Assembly: GCF_016924755.1 (NCBI RefSeq)
Contig: NZ_JAFFJX010000010.1
Coordinates: 142,918-206,917 of the forward strand
Direction: 5' to 3'
Origin: Longitalea arenae
GTDB lineage: Bacteria; Bacteroidota; Bacteroidia; Chitinophagales; Chitinophagaceae
Length of the DNA stretch: 64,000 bases
Under the pieces are notes generated by a model. It ran no database searches. It had not been told where the DNA came from and worked only from the letters and a program-made list of their open reading frames with translations. Positions 26,469-34,098 of the stretch are shown here, piece by piece. Numbering within the stretch: position 1 is the stretch's first letter; every line of letters begins with the position of its first letter. The translations under genes and the position numbers were made by a program.

Positions 26469-27005
26469 ATGCGCAAGCTGAGTATGGACGAGCTGAACCG
26501 TAAATCGGTTCATGAATTTAAGGAAGCCGAAAAAATGCCTGTTGTGGTGGTGCTGGATAATATCCGCAGTATGCATAATGTAGGCAGTGTTTTCCGCACT
26601 GCCGATGCTTTTTTATTACGCGGCATTTACCTCTGCGGTTATACGCCGCAACCGCCGCACCGCGATATTCACAAAACAGCTCTGGGCGCTACCGAAACGG
26701 TGGAATGGAAATATGCCGAAACAACGGTGGAAGCAGTACAAAAGCTGAAAGCAGACGGTTACCTGGTGTATGCGGTAGAACAGGTGGAAGCAAGCATTCC
26801 CTTAAACCGCTTCGATATGAACCAGCAAAGGGCAGTGGCCGTTGTTTTTGGCAACGAAGTGACGGGGGTAGAGCAGGAAGTGATCAAATTATGCGATGGC
26901 TGCATTGAAATTCCACAGTTGGGCATGAAACATTCATTGAACATTTCCGTGGCGGCCGGTATTGTGTTGTGGGAGCTGGTGAGGCGAAATGTGATAATTA
27001 GCTGA
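26469..27005 (+). CDS. SpoU/TrmH-family RNA 2'-O-ribose methyltransferase
   Basis: The 178-residue SPOUT enzyme transfers methyl from SAM to a ribose 2'-OH in tRNA or rRNA. The three SpoU motifs are visible: VLDNIRSMHNVGSVFRTADA near residues 33-52 (motif 1 Asn and Arg), AVVFGNEVTGVEQEV near 124-138 (motif 2), and IPQLGMKHSLNISVAAGIVLWE near 148-169 (motif 3, SAM knot). It lacks an N-terminal substrate-binding domain, so it is a minimal form and the exact target nucleotide cannot be assigned. The start follows the minus-7 box by 5 nt. Confidence 0.92.
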   Translation: MRKLSMDELNRKSVHEFKEAEKMPVVVVLDNIRSMHNVGSVFRTADAFLLRGIYLCGYTPQPPHRDIHKTALGATETVEWKYAETTVEAVQKLKADGYLVYAVEQVEASIPLNRFDMNQQRAVAVVFGNEVTGVEQEVIKLCDGCIEIPQLGMKHSLNISVAAGIVLWELVRRNVIIS

Positions 27006-27180
27006 TTTGCGGTCGTCAATCGAATTCCGGCGGGTTAGATCGCAGATTAACCTCAAAAATGGCTAACCATTCATGATTGACGATTGCCGATTCAAAATTG
27101 TTCATGCCGATCCGCTCATCCCGGCTAAGCCGGACCGAGAACTTTAATACATTTAACATTCAATATTCGATATACAAACA

Positions 27181-28122
27181 ATGAGCACCGTTAAGAAATA
27201 CCTCAGCCTGATAAAATTTTCGCATACCATTTTCGCGATGCCCTTTGCCATGATCGGGTTTATGCTGGGCGTTTTTGCCCTGATGAATCCGGGCATAACC
27301 GAAGCCAGAAGATCCATTGGCCGGCAAGGGGAGTTTGTTAGCACCGTTTTCAGGTTCACCCCCAACTATTCCCGCCTGGCATTATTATTCGCCCTCGTAT
27401 TGCTTTGCATGATCTTCGCCCGCAGCGCCGCCATGGCCTTTAACCGCTACCTCGACCGCCACTTCGATGCACAAAACCCCAGAACGGCCATCCGTGAAAT
27501 TCCGGCCGGTATTTTAAAAGCCAACAATGTTTTGTGGTTCACTATTATCTGCAGTATATTGTTTGTGCTGTGCACTTACTTTATTAATCGCATTTGTTTC
27601 TTTCTGTCGCCGGTAGCCCTGTTTGTGATCTTATTTTACAGTTATACAAAACGATTTACGCCGCTCTGCCACCTGGTGCTGGGACTGGGTTTATCACTGG
27701 CGCCTATTGGCGCCTACCTGGCGGTGACCGGGGCTTTTGCCTGGTTACCGATCCTGTTTTCACTCACAGTCATCTTCTGGGTAAGCGGCTTCGATATCAT
27801 CTATGCCTTGCAGGATGAGGAGTTCGATAAATCGAAACAATTGTATTCCATTCCCGCCTGGCTGGGTAAAAAGAAAGGGTTGCGCGTATCGGAGCTCTTA
27901 CATGTGTTGAGCGCTGCCTGCGTTATTGCCGCCGGTATATATGGTGAGTTTAACTGGCTGTACTGGATAGGCGTTGTCATTTTTGTAAGCATGCTCTTGT
28001 ACCAGCATTCGATCGTTAAACCAACCGACCTGCGCCGGGTGAACCTGGCCTTTATGACCGCCAATGGTATTGCCAGTGTGGTGTTTGCCGTGTTTGTGAT
28101 CAGTGATCTGTTTGTTGGATGA
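27181..28122 (+). CDS. UbiA-family polyprenyltransferase (possibly menaquinone pathway)
   Basis: The 313-residue protein has about eight or nine membrane helices. The first prenyl-diphosphate-binding Asp motif is NRYLDRHFDAQNPRT (residues 84-98) and the second is YALQDEEFDKSKQLYSIPA near 204-222. UbiA enzymes attach a polyprenyl chain to an aromatic ring. In Bacteroidota this subfamily is usually annotated as 4-hydroxybenzoate polyprenyltransferase-like and may be the MqnP enzyme of the futalosine menaquinone route; that assignment is inference. A near-consensus box TACATTTA lies at 27148-27155. Confidence 0.9.
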   Translation: MSTVKKYLSLIKFSHTIFAMPFAMIGFMLGVFALMNPGITEARRSIGRQGEFVSTVFRFTPNYSRLALLFALVLLCMIFARSAAMAFNRYLDRHFDAQNPRTAIREIPAGILKANNVLWFTIICSILFVLCTYFINRICFFLSPVALFVILFYSYTKRFTPLCHLVLGLGLSLAPIGAYLAVTGAFAWLPILFSLTVIFWVSGFDIIYALQDEEFDKSKQLYSIPAWLGKKKGLRVSELLHVLSAACVIAAGIYGEFNWLYWIGVVIFVSMLLYQHSIVKPTDLRRVNLAFMTANGIASVVFAVFVISDLFVG

Positions 28123-28127
28123 TTATA

Positions 28128-28622
28128 ATCGCAGGTTACAGGATACAAGTTACAGGTTACAGGGTGCAGGAAAATTCAGTTACCGGTTACCGGTTTCCTG
28201 TCACCGGGCAAATTAAAATTATATTAGGTACAGGTTACATGTTACAGGTTATAAGGTACAGGAAAATTCAGTTACCGGTTACCGGTTTCCTGTCACCGGG
28301 TACAAATCAAAAGCATATTAATCAGGTACAGGTTACATGTTACAGGTTACAGGGTGCAGGAAAATTCAGTTACCGGTTACCGGTTTCCTGTCACCGGGCA
28401 CAAATCAAAGGCATATTAATCAGGTACAGGTTACATGTTACAGGTTACAGGGTGCAGGAAAATTCAGTTACCGGTTACCGGTTTCCTGTCACCGGGCACA
28501 AATCAAAAGCATATTAATCAGGTACCCGTTACATGTTACAGGGTACAGGATACAAGTTACAAGTTACAGGAAGCAGGGATCTGGGAAGAGATGCCCTGGA
28601 ACCTGAAACCTGAAACCTGGAA
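28128..28622. repeat. Tandem array of about 98-bp units with internal hairpins
   Basis: Four copies of a unit anchored on GGAAAATTCAGTTACCGG (the AAAATTCAG word lies at 28171, 28263, 28361 and 28459) give periods of 92, 98 and 98 bp. Each unit contains CAGGAAA and TTTCCTG, which pair around a TTACCGGTTACCGG centre, then a linker AATCAAAAGCATATTAATCA and TACAGGTTACATGTTACAGG. Degenerate GGTTACAGG words continue to 28622. Because 98 is not a multiple of 3, the open frames through it shift phase and are artefacts. Confidence 0.93.
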
Positions 28623-28657
28623 CTGCCAGTTATAAACAAAGAATTTTTAATTTTTGA

Positions 28658-29071
28658 ATGGCTCGCATACTATCCATAGACTACGGTAAAAAACGCACCG
28701 GCCTGGCCGTTACCGATCCATTGCAGATCATTGCAACGGGATTAACAACGGTAGAAACGCCGAAACTCATCCCCTTCCTGAAAGATTATTTCCAAAAAGA
28801 AGCCGTAGAACTGATCATTATGGGCGAACCCAAGAACTGGGACGAAACCGATACCCACGCCACACCGCTGGTTAAAAAAGCGGTAGAGCGGCTGAAAAAG
28901 GAATTTCCCGCCATTCCCATAAAAATGGTCGATGAACGCTATACCTCAAAAATGGCTTCACAGGCAATGATCGATATGGGGCTGAAGAAAAAGCAAAGGC
29001 AGAACAAAGCCCTGGTAGACGAAATCGCCGCCACCATCATGCTGCAGGAATACTTACGCAGTATTAGCTGA
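28658..29071 (+). CDS. ruvX: Holliday junction resolvase-like protein YqgF/RuvX
   Basis: The 137-residue RNase H-fold protein has the first catalytic Asp in ILSIDYGKKRTGLAVTD (residues 4-20), a Glu in LIIMGEPKN near 64-72 and the C-terminal acidic residue in LVDEIAATIMLQEYL. Family members are essential in many bacteria and act in 16S rRNA 5'-end maturation, with proposed junction-resolving nuclease activity. Length is normal. It follows the large tandem array and has no clear consensus box. Confidence 0.93.
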   Translation: MARILSIDYGKKRTGLAVTDPLQIIATGLTTVETPKLIPFLKDYFQKEAVELIIMGEPKNWDETDTHATPLVKKAVERLKKEFPAIPIKMVDERYTSKMASQAMIDMGLKKKQRQNKALVDEIAATIMLQEYLRSIS

Positions 29072-29128
29072 TTATCAATGAATAATAGGGGCTAAATGGC
29101 CAATGGCGCCAGTGGAAATGAGATAGCC

Positions 29129-29298
29129 ATTACAGGTTACAATTGTCAGGTTACGGGGAAAAGCGTACCCTGTACAGCTAAAAAGGTAAGCAGCCGGTTG
29201 CCGTAATTTAGGCAAATGAGCTTTGTACTCTGAAACTTGAAACCTGTAACTAGTAAACCGGCAACTGATAACCGGTAACAGGCAACAGCCTTCAGCCA
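29129..29298. repeat. GGTTACAGG-family repeat gap before def
   Basis: ATTACAGGTTACAATTGTCA then GGTTACGGGG form the left side. ACTTGAAACCTGTAACTAG then CTGATAACCGGTAACAGG form the complementary right side. It is a degenerate relative of the array at 28.1-28.6 kb. Confidence 0.6.
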
Positions 29299-29313
29299 CT
29301 CAGTTTTTATAAG

Positions 29314-29321
29314 TAACTTTG
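29314..29321 (+). promoter_or_regulatory. Minus-7 box for def (TAACTTTG)
   Basis: A perfect TAnnTTTG box lies 33 nt before the chosen ATG at 29355 and overlaps an earlier in-frame ATG at 29319, supporting the shorter protein. Confidence 0.65.
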
Positions 29322-29354
29322 CACCCTAATTTTATTCAAAAGGAAAAAGATACC

Positions 29355-29933
29355 ATGATATTACCGATCGTAGCATACGGGGCTGAAATTCTGAGGACCA
29401 AGGGTAAGGAGATCACTCCCGACTATCCCAATTTATCAAAGCTGATAGCTGATATGTGGGAGACCATGTATGCCAGCAGCGGGGTAGGACTGGCAGCACC
29501 GCAGATCAACAAGGATATTCGTTTATTTGTCGTTGACAGTGCGCAGATCTTCGAGAACCAGGAAGAAGATGAAAAAGGGAAGTACCCCGATGAGCCGGGC
29601 ATTAAACAGGTATTTATAAATGCCCGGATAAAAGAATTGAATGGGGAAGAATGGGCTTATAATGAAGGCTGCTTAAGCATTCCCAAGATCAGGGAAGATA
29701 TCATGCGCAATGAGACGGTAACACTTTCTTATGTAGACGAAAATTTCGTTCCGCAGGAAAAGACCTTCAATGGCATTACCGCCCGCATCATTCTGCATGA
29801 ATACGACCATATAGAAGGCAAATTATTTATTGATTACCTGAAGCCATTGAAGAAAAAAATGCTGCGTGGCAAACTCGACGATATCTCGAAGGGCAAGGTA
29901 AGGGCCGATTACAAAATGATCTTCCCTAAATAG
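29355..29933 (+). CDS. def: Peptide deformylase
   Basis: The 192-residue metalloenzyme removes the N-formyl group from nascent proteins. The three motifs are present: GVGLAAPQI (motif 1), EGCLSIPKI (motif 2, with the metal-binding Cys) and ILHEYDHIEGKLF (motif 3, HExxH). The start at 29355 is preceded by a purine-rich AAAAGGAAAAAGATA and lies downstream of the minus-7 box. The next gene starts only 6 nt after the stop, so the two share a transcript. Confidence 0.96.
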   Translation: MILPIVAYGAEILRTKGKEITPDYPNLSKLIADMWETMYASSGVGLAAPQINKDIRLFVVDSAQIFENQEEDEKGKYPDEPGIKQVFINARIKELNGEEWAYNEGCLSIPKIREDIMRNETVTLSYVDENFVPQEKTFNGITARIILHEYDHIEGKLFIDYLKPLKKKMLRGKLDDISKGKVRADYKMIFPK

Positions 29934-29939
29934 TGTCGT

Positions 29940-30881
29940 ATGTTAGCGGTTAGCTGGCGTGTACTCATTCTGCTGTTTGTTTCCGGTTCGCTTTATGCGC
30001 AGGACTCCCTGGTGCAGTACCAGAATAAAGCGGTTACCTTGAAAGAAGTTGTAGTGCGCAACAACCTGAACGTGCATGCTTTTATTGAACGCATTAAGAA
30101 CGATACTACTTTTTACAAAGCATTCCGCAACCTGAAAGTGCTTGGTTATACATCACTGAATGACATCAGGATGCTGGGAAAAAAAGAACAGGTGACCGCT
30201 TCTTTGTACAGCCGCACCCGGCAGCATGTAAATAATGGCTGCCGTTATACCCAGGTGCTGGAAGAGCGAACCAGCGGCGATTTTTACGATAAACATCATC
30301 AATACAACTATTATACAGCCGGCATGTATGCCGGTTTGTTTTTTGCGGCCGATACCATTTGCGGCGAAACCAATATTGTAAAAAATGCCGGTTTCAGCAC
30401 CCAGGGTAAGAGCGGACTGGCAAAACACAAAGAGCAGCTGAAAATGTTGTTCTTTAATCCCGGTAAAAAGATCCCCGGCATTCCCTTCATTGGCAATAAA
30501 GTGGCGCTCTTCGATGAAGATGTGGCCGAACGCTATGATTTCACCATCGATATGGAAGCCTTTAAAGGAGAGATGTGTTATGTATTCTCCTGTAAACCGC
30601 GGGCTGATCTGCCCGAAGGTGAAAAGGACAAGATCGTAGTAAATAATATGACCACCTGGTTCCGCATAGATACCTGGGAAATTGTCGCGCGCAATTATGA
30701 CCTCAGCTACAATGCCGGCGTATACGATTTTGACGTGCGCATGGAAGTAGAGCTCACGAAGTTTGGCAACTACCTAGTACCCAAATTGCTTCGGTACAAT
30801 GGAAATTGGGACGTCGTTATGAAGAAACGCGAACGATCTGTGTTTACAGCTACACTTTTTGATTTTAGCCAAAGTGAGTAA
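29940..30881 (+). CDS. Secreted conserved hypothetical protein, operon with def
   Basis: The 313-residue protein has a signal peptide (ILLFVSGSLYAQ, Gln at +1) and begins its mature part with KAVTLKEVVVRNNLNVHAFIER. It is rich in aromatic and beta-type segments (YDFTIDMEAFKGEMCYVFSC, VYDFDVRMEVELTKFGNY) and resembles Bacteroidota periplasmic proteins that start with a carboxypeptidase-regulatory-like stretch. No family could be named. The 6-nt gap to def suggests co-expression rather than a shared pathway. Confidence 0.75.
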   Translation: MLAVSWRVLILLFVSGSLYAQDSLVQYQNKAVTLKEVVVRNNLNVHAFIERIKNDTTFYKAFRNLKVLGYTSLNDIRMLGKKEQVTASLYSRTRQHVNNGCRYTQVLEERTSGDFYDKHHQYNYYTAGMYAGLFFAADTICGETNIVKNAGFSTQGKSGLAKHKEQLKMLFFNPGKKIPGIPFIGNKVALFDEDVAERYDFTIDMEAFKGEMCYVFSCKPRADLPEGEKDKIVVNNMTTWFRIDTWEIVARNYDLSYNAGVYDFDVRMEVELTKFGNYLVPKLLRYNGNWDVVMKKRERSVFTATLFDFSQSE

Positions 30882-30888
30882 TGTATTG

Positions 30889-31030
30889 AATGTGATAATT
30901 TGATAATTCGATAATGTGATAAATGGAATACAATTTCCTGTTCGGTTCAAGGACTTTATAATGTTATCGGCACTCCCGAAAGCGAATTAATCAGCACATT
31001 AGCACATTAGCAAATTAGCCAATCATTACA
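30889..31030. repeat. Mixed-family gap: GATAATTTG left, AGCACATTAGC right
   Basis: The left side has AATGTGATAATTTGATAATT then CGATAATGTGATAAATGG (ATTATCAC family). The inner core ATGGAATACA is at 30923-30932. The right side has AATCAGCACATTAGCAC then ATTAGCAAATTAGCC (GCTGAT family), which ends at the leftward gene's stop codon. The arms belong to different families, so this looks like a hybrid element. Confidence 0.75.
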
Positions 31031-32129
31031 TTATAGATCTCGTCTTGGCATAGCCCCTCCACTTTTCGAACAACTGCTGCATATCCTCTGGCATTTCGCT
31101 GTTGAATACAACTTCCTTGCGCGTACGCGGATGAATAAAACCGATCGTTTTGGCGTGTAAGGCATGCCGTGGGCAAATGGCAAAACAATTATCAACGAAC
31201 TGTTTGTATTTGCTGAAAACAGTTCCTTTTACAATTCTGTCGCCCCCGTATAATTCATCATTGAAGAGGGGATGGCCCAGGTGTTTCATATGCACGCGGA
31301 TCTGGTGGGTGCGGCCTGTTTCCAGCTCACATTGAATAATGGTCACATAACCCAGTCGTTCCAGTACTTTGTAATGGGTAACTGCATCTTTACCATAATC
31401 ACCATCCGGGTAGGCGTCGAATATTTTGCGAAAGCGCTGGTGGCGGCCGATATGGGCCCGAACGGTGCCGCTGTCTTCGGCAACATCGCCCCAGACCATG
31501 GCCACATACTGGCGGTGAATGGTATGATCGAAGAATTCTTTGGCGAGGCAGGTCACCGCTTTTTCGGTTTTTGCCAGCACCATTAAACCACTGGTATTTT
31601 TATCGATGCGATGCACCAGGCCGAAGCGGGGCAGGGTATCGGCAGAGATATCGCTGTTCTGCTGCTGTAAATGCCAGGCAACGCCATTGATGAGCGTACC
31701 GCGTGGATTGCCGCTGGCAGGATGCACGACCAGTCCCACCGGTTTATTGATGATCAGGATATCAGTGTCCTCGTAAACGATATTCAAAGGCATTTGTTCC
31801 GGGATGATCTCTTCGCCATGCATTTCCTTATCGGAATACACGATAATCTCTTCGCCCGGCTTTATTTTGTGATTCGCCTGTACGGTTTTACCGTTCACCG
31901 TAACGCGGCCGGTTTCAATGGACTGCTGCACTTTATTACGGGAGGCGCCCTCTATACGGGCCACCAGGAATTTATCGAGGCGCATAGGTTCCTGGCCTTT
32001 ATCTACCACCAGACTGAATCGTTCATACAGCTCCTCGGCGCCTTCTGCGCCATCTGCGCTTTCTGCGCCTTCTACACCATCAAAATTTTCGTCCTGCTCA
32101 TTAAAAGTGTTGGCATCCTTTATAGTCAT
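31026..32129 (-). CDS. RluA/RluD-family pseudouridine synthase
   Basis: The 367-residue enzyme isomerises uridine in rRNA or tRNA. An acidic N-terminal extension (residues 1-40, several EGAE repeats) precedes an S4-like RNA-binding domain (MRLDKFLVARIEGASRNKVQ). The catalytic domain carries the signature LVHRIDKNTSGLMVLAKTEK, in which the Asp of HRID is the catalytic residue, and later ETGRTHQIRVHMKHLGHPLF. The S4 domain and order favour the RluD-type 23S rRNA enzyme; the exact target is inferred. It is divergent from lipB with 69 bp between starts. Confidence 0.93.
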   Translation of the reverse strand: MTIKDANTFNEQDENFDGVEGAESADGAEGAEELYERFSLVVDKGQEPMRLDKFLVARIEGASRNKVQQSIETGRVTVNGKTVQANHKIKPGEEIIVYSDKEMHGEEIIPEQMPLNIVYEDTDILIINKPVGLVVHPASGNPRGTLINGVAWHLQQQNSDISADTLPRFGLVHRIDKNTSGLMVLAKTEKAVTCLAKEFFDHTIHRQYVAMVWGDVAEDSGTVRAHIGRHQRFRKIFDAYPDGDYGKDAVTHYKVLERLGYVTIIQCELETGRTHQIRVHMKHLGHPLFNDELYGGDRIVKGTVFSKYKQFVDNCFAICPRHALHAKTIGFIHPRTRKEVVFNSEMPEDMQQLFEKWRGYAKTRSIM

Positions 32130-32148
32130 GCGGTATCTCAGTTTCGGA

Positions 32149-32156
32149 CAAAGGTA
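32149..32156 (-). promoter_or_regulatory. Minus-7 box for the pseudouridine synthase gene (TACCTTTG)
   Basis: A perfect TAnnTTTG box on the minus strand lies 19 nt before the ATG at 32129. It is 28 bp from the lipB box, so the divergent promoters share one short region. Confidence 0.55.
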
Positions 32157-32183
32157 ACAAACGACGGGAGTTGTATAAAGTAG

Positions 32184-32191
32184 TACATTTG
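32184..32191 (+). promoter_or_regulatory. Minus-7 box abutting the lipB start (TACATTTG)
   Basis: TACATTTG is followed by 7 nt and then ATG at 32199. The mRNA leader would be at most a few nucleotides. Confidence 0.55.
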
Positions 32192-32198
32192 TTTCTAT

Positions 32199-32984
32199 AT
32201 GAAAACCAGTACAAAACAGGGGGTTTTATTTCGTGATCTTGGTCAGGTCGGGTACCAGGAGGCCTGGGACCTGCAGGAAAGCCTGTTACAGGAGAATGTG
32301 CGTATCAAAACCGAATACCGGAGCAGGATGGCCCTGATGGAATCGGCTTCCGCTTATAAACAACCGGCTACGGGTTATGGGCAGGAAGTGATTGATAATG
32401 AGATGAATGGGCCGGAAACCACCCACCACTTACTTTTTGTGGAGCATCCGCCGGTGTATACGCTGGGAAAAAGCGGCGATCTTGAAAATGTACTGATCAG
32501 CGAGGAAGAAAGAGTGGCCAAAGGGATCAGTTTTTACCATACCAACCGCGGCGGCGACATTACTTTTCATGGCAGAGAGCAACTGGTGGGTTATCCCATA
32601 CTCGACCTGGAAAGATTCTATACAGATATAGGCAAATACCTGCGGAACCTGGAAGAAGTGATCATTGCCACCATAGCCGATTATGGCTTGAAAGGGGAAC
32701 GGTCGCCCGGGGAAACCGGGGTTTGGCTCGATGCGGCCATACCGGGTAAAGAGCGAAAGATCTGTGCCATGGGTATACGCTGCAGCCGCTGGATCACCAT
32801 GCATGGCTTTGCCTTCAATGTAAATACCGATCTGTCTTACTTCAATTATATCATTCCCTGCGGTATCCAGAACAAACAGGTGACTTCGATGCAGAAGGAA
32901 CTGGGGCGTAAACTCGATATGCGTGAGGTGAAGGAAAGAGTGAAAGCGAATTTTGAGAAAGTGTTTGACGTAGAATTAATTTGA
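32199..32984 (+). CDS. lipB: Octanoyl-[ACP]:protein N-octanoyltransferase LipB
   Basis: The 261-residue enzyme transfers octanoyl from ACP to lipoyl domains, the first step of lipoate biosynthesis. Signatures are NRGGDITFHGREQLVGYPILDL, GVWLDAAIPGKERKICAMG (active-site Lys) and FNYIIPCGIQNKQVTSM (nucleophilic Cys). Compared with typical LipB (about 210-240 residues) it has an extra stretch of about 25 residues after LLQENVRIK, before HHLLFVEHPPVYTLGKSG. An E2 enzyme with a lipoyl domain is encoded at 48.7 kb and would be a substrate. Confidence 0.95.
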   Translation: MKTSTKQGVLFRDLGQVGYQEAWDLQESLLQENVRIKTEYRSRMALMESASAYKQPATGYGQEVIDNEMNGPETTHHLLFVEHPPVYTLGKSGDLENVLISEEERVAKGISFYHTNRGGDITFHGREQLVGYPILDLERFYTDIGKYLRNLEEVIIATIADYGLKGERSPGETGVWLDAAIPGKERKICAMGIRCSRWITMHGFAFNVNTDLSYFNYIIPCGIQNKQVTSMQKELGRKLDMREVKERVKANFEKVFDVELI

Positions 32985-32985
32985 T

Positions 32986-33106
32986 GATTGGATAATTTGA
33001 TAATGGAATACAGTCCGAAGAAAAGTGGACATAAGTTACGGGTTTGAAGGAACTGCTAAAATTGAAGCATTATCACATTATCAAATTATCACATTATCAC
33101 ATTTGT
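32986..33106. repeat. ATTATCAC-family inverted repeat with conserved core
   Basis: The left arm GATGATTGGATAATTTGATA is followed by the core ATGGAATACA (33003-33012). The right arm has AAATTGAAGCATTATCACAT, part of a 25-nt stretch (33058-33082) identical to 44281-44305, then further ATTATCACATTATC words. It links the stop codons of lipB and the convergent gene. Confidence 0.85.
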
Positions 33107-33107
33107 C

Positions 33108-34019
33108 TCAATCTCTCGGTATAAAGAATTTATGCTTCTCCTTCAGCTTGCCATCTTCATACAATTCAAACCGGTACCAGCCCGATCGTAAAAAGTTCAC
33201 TTTATCGATCAGCAAAGCAGGTTCTTTTACTTCGGCAATATCGAAGAGCAGGATGCTTTTTTCATCGAAAAATTTAATAGAATATTTGTGCACTGCTGAG
33301 TTCGGCAGATTGATGGCCACATTGCCGTCTCTTTCAGTATATACAAATTTGGAAGGCTTGAAGATTTCCTTCGGAACAAATGGTTTTAACAGGATGGTAT
33401 CTGCGCTGGCGAAAGCAATGGTATCTTTTGTTTTGGAAACCACCGAGTCGCGGAATTTCTTCAACTCCTTTGCATTGATGGTAGCCACCAGGGTATCGCG
33501 TTTTTTGACGAAGTAGAATTTTTCCGGCTCAGGCGCTTTCACAACCGGTGTTGGAGCGGGCGTTGCCGGTTTCAGTTTTTCTTTGATCTCCTCCGCCTGG
33601 GTAGGTGAAACGCCTTCCGTAATGATCACGCGGCGGGCATTTTCGGGAGTCTGTTGTTTGGCCACCGCAAGCTGTGTGGTATCCCAGAAAGGGCGTTCAG
33701 ACTTCGTGAATACAAATTTGCCACTATCCTGCACAATGAAGAGGCGGTAAAACTGGTTGGCGTCCGGCGCTTTTGCATCAACAATACCATTTTGCGGGGC
33801 TGTAGGGTCTGCCACAGACAGCACAGTAACAAAACCTTTGGTGCTGTCTTTGGAACGTTGAACACTTATTTGTTTAACAACGCGGTAATTGTTCACCCAG
33901 CTGATTATAACCTTTTTATTTCCCTTGGTTACAACGGTAAAATCAGGCAGCACATCCTGCGCCCAGCTGTTGGTAAATAAGGTACAAGTTAGTATTAGTA
34001 ATGCTGCCAGTTTGCGCAT
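33108..34019 (-). CDS. Secreted protein with fibronectin-III-like N-terminus
   Basis: The 303-residue protein has a signal peptide MRKLAALLILTCTLFTNSWAQ with Gln at +1. The first mature segment (VTKGNKKVIISWVNNYRVVKQISVQRS, then ANQFYRLFIVQDSGKF) resembles a fibronectin type III fold. A Pro/Glu-rich linker (TPAPTPVVKAPEPEKF) follows, and a C-terminal beta domain ends in GWYRFELYEDGKLKEKHKFF. The start at 34019 was chosen because the frame-opening ATG at 34061 lies inside a minus-7 box. No function can be assigned. Confidence 0.75.
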   Translation of the reverse strand: MRKLAALLILTCTLFTNSWAQDVLPDFTVVTKGNKKVIISWVNNYRVVKQISVQRSKDSTKGFVTVLSVADPTAPQNGIVDAKAPDANQFYRLFIVQDSGKFVFTKSERPFWDTTQLAVAKQQTPENARRVIITEGVSPTQAEEIKEKLKPATPAPTPVVKAPEPEKFYFVKKRDTLVATINAKELKKFRDSVVSKTKDTIAFASADTILLKPFVPKEIFKPSKFVYTERDGNVAINLPNSAVHKYSIKFFDEKSILLFDIAEVKEPALLIDKVNFLRSGWYRFELYEDGKLKEKHKFFIPRD

Positions 34020-34058
34020 GCGCCCATATTGAATTAGTCGGTAAAGGATTTGGCGTCG

Positions 34059-34066
34059 CAAATATA
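34059..34066 (-). promoter_or_regulatory. Minus-7 box for the FnIII-like gene (TATATTTG)
   Basis: A perfect TAnnTTTG box lies 39 nt before the ATG at 34019 and overlaps the longer frame's ATG at 34061. Confidence 0.55.
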
Positions 34067-34098
34067 ATAGTTTTGCGACAGCGGTTTTATATTACGGC

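Noticed and set aside
28119..28635. Three overlapping open frames of 66-132 codons in the tandem array
   Set aside because: They are translations of GGTTACAGG / TTACCGG repeats. The 98-bp period is not a multiple of three, so frames jump between units and the repetitive peptides (VTGYR..., LPVTG...) match no protein pattern.
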